Shown here: one piece after another, positions 41,009 through 46,083 of the stretch
Layout: each line of letters begins with the position of its first letter
How positions within the stretch are numbered: the first letter of the stretch is position 1
Assembly (NCBI GenBank): GCA_016217735.1
Contig: JACRGQ010000035.1
Coordinates: forward strand, 1-46,083
Source: Nitrospinota bacterium
Lineage (GTDB): Bacteria; Nitrospinota_A; UBA7883; JACRGQ01
DNA length: 46,083 bases
Direction: 5' to 3'
Program-made: the position numbers and the translations under genes
Notes under the pieces: model-generated
Seen by the model: only the letters and a program-made list of their open reading frames with translations
Told to the model about the DNA's origin: nothing
Database searches by the model: none

Positions 41009-42087
41009 TTATCGTTTGTCATCCTCAAAGCCAATCCAACGGGAATAGCGGCAACCGGCCCCATGGCCTCAATGTATTGCTCATCAAAGTTCTTGGTGTT
41101 GCAATATACGTTCCGAAATGAATTCATCACCTCAACTTCAATACCAAGATTCTGGTGCATCAAAAGATCGAGCCCTTCCATGAGGCAACTCCCCCCGGAA
41201 AGGTATATTTTTGACACCTTAAAATCCGACGTTTTCTCATACATATCAAAGGTTTTACGCAATTCTCCACAGATAAACTCAACGGAATCCTTCACTTGGG
41301 TTATGATGTCCGCACGGTTCATATCACGCGGAATCATGCCGAGCTTGATCTTCTCGGCCTCCTTAAACCCAATCGACATGTTTTTTTGGATTTCCTCAGA
41401 AATCGTAGACCCGCCTATCGTAATGTCCCGGCTAAAGGCGGTCACCCCCGCCTCCATTATATTGACGTTTGTCATCGACCCCCCGATATTCACCAAGGCG
41501 ATAGCCGCGTCCCTATCAACCTCGTAATTCAGTTCGAAGGCGTTTTCCAAGGCAAAGGCCGACAAATCGACAATTTTCACCTTCATGCCGACTTCTTTAA
41601 ACACATCCATGTATTTTTTAATGACCTCTTTGCGTACCGCGACAATGATAACGTCCATCTGGCGGTCTTCATTAGCCGCCCCTTTCTCCACGGGGATGTC
41701 CCCTTCCGCTTTCACGATCGCGAAATCGAGATGCACCTCGTCAATATCAAAAGGAATGTACTGCTCCGCCTCTTCGCGGATCATCTCGTTAAGCTCTTCT
41801 TCGGACATCAGCGGCACCGAGATTTTCTTTATGATGACCGACTGGCCGGAAATGCCGATAACGGCATTTTTATTCTTGATCTTTTCGGATTTCAGAAGAT
41901 TGCGCAACGCATCGGCGAGCGCTTGGGGATTCTCCAGTTCTCCGTCCATTACCGTGTCTTCCGGAAGCTGAATCATCCCGAAATTCAAGAGTTCCAACCC
42001 TTTGCGCCCTTTTTTAAGCTGGGCAAGCTTTACGCTATGGGCGCCAATATCCAGAGCCACAAGCAACTGCGAGGATGAAAAAAACAT
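41005..42087 (-). CDS. pilM: Type IV pilus assembly ATPase-fold protein PilM
   Basis: A cytoplasmic actin-like protein that binds PilN and links the motor to the alignment complex. The 360 residues show ASKHA motifs: VALDIGAHSVKLAQL, FDIDEVHLDF, ALVNIGGSMTNVNIM, ITIGGSTISEEIQ and IYLSGGSCLMEGLDLL. First of the pil genes proper, 26 bases after a small HTH regulator gene that shares its promoter. Confidence 0.94.
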   Translation of the reverse strand: MFFSSSQLLVALDIGAHSVKLAQLKKGRKGLELLNFGMIQLPEDTVMDGELENPQALADALRNLLKSEKIKNKNAVIGISGQSVIIKKISVPLMSEEELNEMIREEAEQYIPFDIDEVHLDFAIVKAEGDIPVEKGAANEDRQMDVIIVAVRKEVIKKYMDVFKEVGMKVKIVDLSAFALENAFELNYEVDRDAAIALVNIGGSMTNVNIMEAGVTAFSRDITIGGSTISEEIQKNMSIGFKEAEKIKLGMIPRDMNRADIITQVKDSVEFICGELRKTFDMYEKTSDFKVSKIYLSGGSCLMEGLDLLMHQNLGIEVEVMNSFRNVYCNTKNFDEQYIEAMGPVAAIPVGLALRMTNDK

Positions 42088-42113
42088 GGCCGTCCACTGC
42101 TCCTATTTTTTAA

Positions 42114-42323
42114 TTATTCCTCGTCGTTAAACACTTCAATCCGGTATTCAAGCCCCAAGCCGAGGGCAAGAAGTATTTTCCGTTTGGTATCGAGCCGGCA
42201 GATATGCCCTTTCTCTATGCGGTCAATGGTTTGCACCGAAAGACCGGTTTTCCGCGCAAGTTCCGCTTTACTCATCATCTTATCTTCGCGGATTTTTTTT
42301 ACTTTATTGCCGGGACTAACCAC
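42114..42323 (-). CDS. Small XRE-family helix-turn-helix regulator heading the pilus operon
   Basis: A 69-residue DNA-binding protein made almost entirely of one HTH_3/XRE domain: KVKKIREDKMMSKAELARKT, the recognition helix SVQTIDRIEKG, then KRKILLALGLGLEYRIEVF. Start choice: GGAGGAG lies seven bases before the GTG at 42323; the open frame extends 31 codons further but those cover the promoter. It is transcribed with pilMNOPQ. A 12-bp inverted repeat lies upstream, so it may regulate the operon and itself. It resembles solitary HTH genes rather than a phage repressor, because no signal-receiving domain is present. Confidence 0.82.
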   Translation of the reverse strand: MVSPGNKVKKIREDKMMSKAELARKTGLSVQTIDRIEKGHICRLDTKRKILLALGLGLEYRIEVFNDEE

Positions 42324-42384
42324 AACACAACTCCTCCAAACACCAGAACTCCGAACATCCTCCTCAAATCCTCCGAGCTTCCAA

Positions 42385-42413
42385 ATTATAGTAATTAAAA
42401 CCCTCTTTGTCAA
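42385..42413 (-). promoter_or_regulatory. Consensus sigma-70 promoter of the HTH-pilMNOPQ operon
   Basis: On the minus strand TTGACA (42413-42408), a 17-base spacer and TATAAT (42390-42385). Both hexamers and the spacing match the consensus exactly. Transcription should begin near 42378, leaving about 55 bases of leader with GGAGGAG before the HTH gene. Confidence 0.88.
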
Positions 42414-42439
42414 CATATTGTTTGAATTCCCATATATTT

Positions 42440-42472
42440 TATATAATACATATTAATTAGATGTATTATATA
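42440..42472. promoter_or_regulatory. 12-bp inverted repeat, candidate operator
   Basis: TATATAATACAT (42440-42451) and ATGTATTATATA (42461-42472) are perfect inverted copies nine bases apart. A further direct ATGTATTAT follows at 42472-42480. The site lies 27 bases upstream of the -35 box of the pilus operon and about 115 bases before pfkA, in an AT-rich island unlike the rest of the window. It is a candidate binding site for the adjacent HTH protein. Confidence 0.65.
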
Positions 42473-42570
42473 TGTATTATTGTTGACTTTTACATCAAAT
42501 AACGCTTCGATACGGTAATGGAAATTTTCAAAATAATAGCAATTTTATTTCATTGAAGGACTACGGCATC

Positions 42571-42579
42571 TGGTAAACT
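42571..42579 (+). promoter_or_regulatory. Extended -10-like box directly upstream of pfkA
   Basis: T-G-G-TAAACT ends nine bases before the pfkA ATG, with no ribosome site in the gap. A TTGACT at 42483-42488 is too far to pair with it. Confidence 0.4.
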
Positions 42580-42588
42580 CAAATAGTT

Positions 42589-43668
42589 ATGAAGGTAGGA
42601 ATTCTCACCGGCGGGGGCGACTGCCCCGGACTCAACGCGGTTATCCGTTCTGCGGTGAAGACGGCGGAAGAGCATTACCACTGGGACGTGATCGGCTTCC
42701 TGAACGGCTACAAAGGGCTGATCGAAAACAAATCGCGCCCCCTCACCGGCGACAACGTCGGCGGCCTCCTGCTGCGCGGCGGCACCATTTTGGGCACCTC
42801 GAACCGCGACAATCCGTACAATTACATCGAAGTTGCCGGCGGCAAAAAAATTACGCACGATGTTTCCGACCGCGTGGTGGCAACCTACAAGAGCAACGGC
42901 CTCGACGCCCTTATCATCGTCGGCGGAGACGGCACGCTCTCCACCGCGCTCAAGCTCTACAAGGAAAAAGGGCTCAACATCATCGGCGTTCCCAAAACCA
43001 TCGATAACGACCTTTCCGCCACCGACTACACCTTCGGATTCGATACCGCCGTCGGCATCGTCACCGACGCGGTGGACCGCATCCAAACCACCGCCGAATC
43101 GCATGACCGCGCGATGGTGGTGGAGGTGATGGGGCGCGACACCGGCTGGATAGCCCTTTACAGCGGCCTCGCCAGCGGCGCGCACATCATCCTGATCCCC
43201 GAAATACCGTACACCATCGAAAAGGTCTGCCAGAAGATTTACGAACGCAAAGGCAAGGGAAAGCATTTCTCCATCGTGCTGGTGGCCGAAGGGGCCAAGC
43301 CGGTGGGGGGCAGCGTCACCATCAAGAGGGTGGTGGACGACCCGACCACCGGCGCCCGCTATGGCGGCATAGCCAACGTGGTGGCGGACCAAATAGAAGC
43401 CGCCACCGGCATAGAAACCCGCACGGTGGTGCTGGGGCACATCCAGCGCGGCGGCAAGCCCTCGGCCTTCGACCGCGTCCTCTGCACCCGCCTCGGCGTG
43501 GAAGCGGTACACATGACGCACCGCAAGGAGTTCGGAAAGATGGCCTGCCTCCGGACGCCGGACATCAAGGCGGTGCCGCTGGAAGAAGCGGCGAAAAACC
43601 GGAAAGTCTCGCCCGGCGACCAGGTTATCGTGGCCGCCCGCTCCACGGGGATATCGTTCGGCGACTGA
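42589..43668 (+). CDS. pfkA: 6-phosphofructokinase, mixed G/K active-site type
   Basis: Phosphorylates fructose-6-phosphate in glycolysis. The 359 residues show LTGGGDCPGLNAVIR, IIVGGDGTLSTA (residues 110-120), PKTIDNDLSATDYTFGFDTA with catalytic Asp139, VVEVMGRDTGWIAL and LGHIQRGG. In this family Gly in GGDGT marks ATP use while Lys in PKTIDND is usual for PPi-dependent enzymes. Having both places it with the mixed group III seen in Actinobacteria and others, most of which use ATP. It is followed four bases later by cheV and diverges from the pilus operon. Confidence 0.93.
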   Translation: MKVGILTGGGDCPGLNAVIRSAVKTAEEHYHWDVIGFLNGYKGLIENKSRPLTGDNVGGLLLRGGTILGTSNRDNPYNYIEVAGGKKITHDVSDRVVATYKSNGLDALIIVGGDGTLSTALKLYKEKGLNIIGVPKTIDNDLSATDYTFGFDTAVGIVTDAVDRIQTTAESHDRAMVVEVMGRDTGWIALYSGLASGAHIILIPEIPYTIEKVCQKIYERKGKGKHFSIVLVAEGAKPVGGSVTIKRVVDDPTTGARYGGIANVVADQIEAATGIETRTVVLGHIQRGGKPSAFDRVLCTRLGVEAVHMTHRKEFGKMACLRTPDIKAVPLEEAAKNRKVSPGDQVIVAARSTGISFGD

Positions 43669-43672
43669 GGCG

Positions 43673-44608
43673 ATGCCACTGGTTGAACAGGTTCCCGCCC
43701 CCGCCGCCTCTTCCATCCTTGAAGTCATCGAATTCGAAATAGACGAAAAAGGCCCCGGCGGCGCGCCGCAATCGAACTTCTTCGGCATCAACGTCAACAA
43801 GGTGCGCGAGGTGATCGCCACCCCCGCCATCGCCCACTCCGCGCGCGAACATCCCGCGCTGGAAGGGGTCATCGACCTGCGCGGCGACGTGATACCGGTC
43901 ATCAACCTTCCCCGCTGGCTGGGGAAATGGGAGCCGGATTACCGCTACGAGCGGACCATCGTGGTGGAGTTCAACATGCTCCGCGCCGGCTTCATGGTGA
44001 GCCGCGTACACCGCATACACCGGATACCGTTCGACCAGCTATCCCCCCCCACCGCGTTCATGAAGCAGGGAAAGCAGCTCGCCTCCACCGGCCTCTACCG
44101 CAACGCGGGACACATCGTGATGATGCTCGACCTGGAGAAACTGCTCGCCGACATCGACCCCGATACGATGGAAGACGGAGCCGATATCGAAGCCGCCCCG
44201 GTGCCGGGCCACGCCGTGATGGTGGTGGACGACAGCGGCCTGACCCGCGGCATCATGGAAGCGGCCTTCACGGAGTCCGGCTACGAGGTGCTGACCGCCA
44301 CCAACGGCGTGGACGCGATACGCGATCTGGAAGAGCTGCAACGGCAGGCGGAAAACTTCAAGCGGCCGCTCAGCGACTTCATCAACGCCGTCACCGTCGA
44401 TGTGGAGATGCCGATGATGGACGGGCTGCACCTCGCCCGCATACTCAAGGCGGACAAACGCTTCGCCGGACTTAAGATAATCGTCTATTCCAGCATGGCC
44501 ACGCCGGAGCGGATCAAGGAATGGAAAGCTCTCGGCGTGGACGACGTTGTGGGCAAGCCGCAAGTGGCGCAGCTCATCCAAAAGGTGAACGCCCTCTCCT
44601 CCCTCTGA
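43673..44608 (+). CDS. cheV: Chemotaxis coupling protein CheV (CheW-receiver)
   Basis: Couples chemoreceptors to the CheA kinase, with activity modulated by phosphorylation. The 311 residues consist of a CheW-like domain (about 15-165: FFGINVNKVREVI, PALEGVIDLRGDVIPVINL, IVMMLDLEKLLADI) and a receiver (about 180-311: VMVVDDSGLTRG, phospho-Asp in VTVDVEMPMMDG, Lys in VVGKPQV). It shares a transcript with pfkA. No other che gene is in the window. It could serve pilus-based motility, which is inference. Confidence 0.92.
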   Translation: MPLVEQVPAPAASSILEVIEFEIDEKGPGGAPQSNFFGINVNKVREVIATPAIAHSAREHPALEGVIDLRGDVIPVINLPRWLGKWEPDYRYERTIVVEFNMLRAGFMVSRVHRIHRIPFDQLSPPTAFMKQGKQLASTGLYRNAGHIVMMLDLEKLLADIDPDTMEDGADIEAAPVPGHAVMVVDDSGLTRGIMEAAFTESGYEVLTATNGVDAIRDLEELQRQAENFKRPLSDFINAVTVDVEMPMMDGLHLARILKADKRFAGLKIIVYSSMATPERIKEWKALGVDDVVGKPQVAQLIQKVNALSSL

Positions 44609-44617
44609 CCTTGGCAG

Positions 44618-44662
44618 GACACACAATCCTGTGTGTCGTCGGCCCAACGGGCCGACCTTTTT
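44618..44662 (+). terminator. Terminator after cheV built from stem-loop modules, copy C
   Basis: GACACACA-ATCC-TGTGTGTC (44618-44637) is followed by GTCGGCCC-AAC-GGGCCGAC (44638-44656), then C and five T. The second stem is a textbook intrinsic terminator for pfkA-cheV. The same TCGGCCC/GGGCCGA module occurs in repeat copies A, B and D, and the preceding GGCAGG start resembles copy D. This suggests a mobile hairpin module doing the terminator's job. Confidence 0.8.
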
Positions 44663-44665
44663 CTT

Positions 44666-44691
44666 GTCATCCCCGCGAACGCGGGGACCCA
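44666..44691. repeat. GTCATCCCCGCG-type REP palindrome
   Basis: GTCAT followed by CCCCGC-GAAC-GCGGGG and ACCCA. This is a very common intergenic palindrome in unrelated bacteria, probably mobilised by REP-associated transposases. Between it and the next repeat (44697-44880) lies a pyrimidine-rich, G-poor stretch with no recognisable gene. Confidence 0.7.
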
Positions 44692-44927
44692 TACACACTA
44701 TCAAAGCTCTCTTCCCTCCCGCTCCGGCTCTCCCTCCCCACACCCACCCGAAAAATCTTCCTTCAATTCTTTCAAATCCCCCTAAACGCGCCAAATCCTC
44801 CAAATCCTTCAACCCGTCAGGTTTTTTCCGCCACTCAACGTTCCAACCGCGCCAACCGCGCCATTTCCACCAATTGTGCCGTCCGCGCTTGACCGCGCTG
44901 TGCGAATCGGGGGTGAAAGAATAAAGT

Positions 44928-44948
44928 CCTCCCCTTAGCAAGGGGAGG
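44928..44948. repeat. CCTCCCCTT palindromic repeat
   Basis: CCTCCCCTT-AGC-AAGGGGAGG, a perfect 9-bp stem, followed by GCGCGGGAAGGGG. This resembles a repeat family common in environmental bacterial genomes. It is 90 bases upstream of the toxin-antitoxin start. Confidence 0.65.
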
Positions 44949-44985
44949 CGCGGGAAGGGGTTTTAAAAAGAACATCCCCCCAATC

Positions 44986-45015
44986 TTGACCATTGACCTG
45001 TTTATGAACTATATT
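44986..45015 (+). promoter_or_regulatory. Putative promoter of the toxin-antitoxin pair
   Basis: TTGACC (44986-44991), 18-base spacer, TATATT (45010-45015). ACTA-TATT-TAGT overlaps the -10 box and could be an autoregulatory site for the antitoxin. Confidence 0.5.
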
Positions 45016-45041
45016 TAGTCATATCAAAATACGGAGCCATT

Positions 45042-45314
45042 ATGAAATCCAGCCGGATAAAGCCGATCAGTTACCTGAAGGCGCATGCCGCCGAGATCGT
45101 GCGCAACATAAGCGAAAGCGGCGGGCCGCTTGTCATCACCCAAAACGGCGAGGCGAAGGCCGTGATGCAGGACATCGCAAGCTACGAACAGAATCAGGAG
45201 ACGATGGCACTGCTGAAAATCCTCGCGTTGGGCGGCCGCCAAATCAAGGAAGGCAAAACCGAACCCGCCGCGCAGGTGTTCAAGCGCCTGAGGAAGCGCG
45301 GGGAAAACTGCTAA
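45042..45314 (+). CDS. Phd/YefM-family antitoxin
   Basis: A 90-residue antitoxin. The N-terminal part has the Phd/YefM DNA-binding fold: I-S-Y-L-K-A-H-A-A-E-I, then GGPLVITQNGEAKAVMQDI. The C-terminal part (KEGKTEPAAQVFKRL) would wrap and neutralise the toxin. ATACGGAG precedes the ATG. Its stop overlaps the toxin start (TAATG), so the two are translationally coupled. Such antitoxins usually repress their own promoter. Confidence 0.88.
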   Translation: MKSSRIKPISYLKAHAAEIVRNISESGGPLVITQNGEAKAVMQDIASYEQNQETMALLKILALGGRQIKEGKTEPAAQVFKRLRKRGENC

Positions 45315-45640
45315 TGCCATTCGCGGTTCACCTGACCAGCGACGCGGTGCATGACCTCGAAGAACTGTACGATCACATCGCCCGGCATGACGCTCCGGAA
45401 AAAGCGGAGCACGTTTTGGATAAAATTGAAAAGGCGGTCGCCACCCTTGCCGCATCCCCAAAGCGCGGCGCATATCCAAAGGAACTGCTGGCGCTGGGAA
45501 TACGCGATTACCGCGAGATATTTTTCAAACCCTATCGGATAATTTACCGGGTTATCGATAATGCCGTATATGTCCTGCTGATCTCCGATGGCCGCCGCGA
45601 CATGCAGACCCTTTTGCAGCGCAGACTGCTGACCGCTTAA
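45314..45640 (+). CDS. RelE/ParE superfamily toxin
   Basis: A 108-residue toxin. The fold shows an N-terminal VHLTSDAVHDLEELYDHI helix pair and the core strands DYREIFFKPYRIIYRVIDNAVYVLLISDGRRD. The sequence is closer to ParE (gyrase poison) or YoeB-like RelE (mRNA cleavage) than can be decided by eye. It lies in a repeat-rich island between palindromic elements, a common setting for mobile toxin-antitoxin pairs. Confidence 0.88.
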   Translation: MPFAVHLTSDAVHDLEELYDHIARHDAPEKAEHVLDKIEKAVATLAASPKRGAYPKELLALGIRDYREIFFKPYRIIYRVIDNAVYVLLISDGRRDMQTLLQRRLLTA

Positions 45641-45753
45641 AGCCTCTCTCTTTACGCAGCGGGAAAATTGTGAAGGTCACTGAATGCCATCCCGCCGTGA
45701 TCCTGTTCCCCGGCTGGAACGTGGAGCGCGAAAGCGCCGCCTGAAATTATTGT

Positions 45754-45780
45754 GTCATGCCGGACTTGATCCGGCACCCA
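45754..45780. repeat. GTCATGCCGGA-type REP palindrome
   Basis: GTCA followed by TGCCGGA-CTTGA-TCCGGCA and CCCA: the common REP type related to the one at 44666. The preceding bases (45641-45753) include GCGC-GAAA-GCGC near 45726 but no gene. Confidence 0.7.
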
Positions 45781-45812
45781 GAAATATTTTCAAAGCTTTC
45801 TTTATTTTTCCC

Positions 45813-45903
45813 GGCAGGTACATGCTCTCAGCATGTACATTTTTCCAAGGGAGAAACCCATCGGCCCCCGGGCCGATGTACAGGCTGAGAGCCTGTACCC
45901 ACC
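45813..45903. repeat. Modular stem-loop element, copy D
   Basis: A 91-base element bounded by GGCAGGTAC and GTACCCACC (7 of 9 bases inverted-complementary). Modules: GTACATGC-TCTCA-GCATGTAC (45818-45838), ATCGGCCC-CC-GGGCCGAT (45860-45877), GTACAGGC-TGAGA-GCCTGTAC (45878-45898). The two outer loops, TCTCA and TGAGA, are reverse complements of each other. Same family as copies A to C. Confidence 0.8.
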
Positions 45904-45930
45904 CGCCGAACCAATATGGAGGATTTTTAT

Positions 45931-45950
45931 GTGCGACAAGAATGTCGCAC
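45931..45950. repeat. Palindrome GTGCGACA-AGAA-TGTCGCAC
   Basis: A perfect 8-bp stem with a four-base loop. TGTCGCACCT recurs at 46003. The surrounding 45904-46083 has no gene I can support. Confidence 0.6.
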
Positions 45951-45988
45951 CTTGTATCTTGGAAATCGTAGAATTTCATTAAGTGGAA

Positions 45989-46051
45989 ACCGGGGAAAGC
46001 TGTGTCGCACCTAATGGCTGGGACCATGTTTGGTAGATAAGTTTCCCCGGT
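45989..46051. repeat. Inverted repeat ACCGGGGAAA / TTTCCCCGGT
   Basis: Ten-base arms at 45989-45998 and 46042-46051 are perfect inverted copies 43 bases apart, with partial matching beyond (GGAA outside). It may be part of a mobile element edge lying mostly beyond the window. No transposase is visible. Confidence 0.5.
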
Positions 46052-46083
46052 CTTCCGACAGACTCTGAACCGTATCTTAGGCC

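Noticed and set aside
45684-46027. Short open frames on both strands at the right end
   Set aside because: They run through stem-loop elements and REP palindromes, so their peptides merely reflect the repeats.

Overview
This is a GC-rich, gene-dense chromosomal window from a Gram-negative (two-membrane) bacterium. The evidence is a type IV pilus secretin set (pilMNOPQ), a beta-barrel-like protein ending in Phe, lipid-carrier sugar transferases and a periplasmic parvulin. The phylum cannot be fixed from sequence reading alone. The mix of pilMNOPQ next to aroB, hrcA-grpE, a homocysteine methyltransferase-MTHFR fusion and a giant BcrA/HgdC-type activase fits Nitrospinota, Nitrospirota or Desulfobacterota-like lineages, which is a guess. 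Metabolism looks at least partly anaerobic. No rRNA, tRNA, CRISPR array or prophage was recognised.

Layout. Bases 1-140 hold the 3' end of an IS630-like element that cuts into a PAS-histidine kinase (156-1118). A repeat-filled gap follows. A surface-polysaccharide pair (GT2 and WecA/MraY-like transferase), a TPR protein and a small membrane protein lie at 1641-5458. From 12047 down to 5871 on the minus strand are a REC-DHp regulator, a BFD-type [2Fe-2S] protein, peptide deformylase, a 1400-residue activase/dehydratase-like fusion and its ferredoxin. A PtxD-like dehydrogenase converges on larE and a second GT2. The minus-strand stretch 15109-19145 holds a parvulin, fabG, fabD and a pseudo-receiver/TPR protein. 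rsmI converges on grpE and hrcA, followed by an amidohydrolase, a secreted protein, an FmdB protein and a branched-chain aminotransferase. Plus-strand genes 24571-27489 encode an outer-membrane-like protein, a DCoH-like protein, aroA and an alkyltransferase. Then come surE, the pgi / metH-metF fusion / priA run, a sugar aminotransferase, and one long operon: HTH regulator-pilMNOPQ-lipoprotein-aroB. pfkA and cheV diverge from it. The right end is a repeat island carrying a Phd/YefM-RelE toxin-antitoxin pair.

How the parts fit. The pilus operon, cheV and the receiver-type proteins point to surface motility under signal control. The glycosyltransferases and sugar aminotransferase supply surface glycans. 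aroA and aroB belong to the shikimate pathway. fabD and fabG elongate fatty acids. The activase, ferredoxin and [2Fe-2S] protein form a likely low-potential electron-transfer cluster of unknown substrate.

Most notable: (i) a family of modular stem-loop elements at four intergenic loci, two with GGTGGGTAC-type ends; (ii) an exact-consensus sigma-70 promoter and a 12-bp inverted repeat upstream of a small HTH gene that heads the pilus operon; (iii) ten genes whose -10-like box lies 5-10 nt from the ATG with no ribosome-binding site, suggesting leaderless mRNAs; (iv) an NTF2-like domain fused to PilP; (v) a probable ATC start codon for fabG; (vi) the 1400-residue activase.
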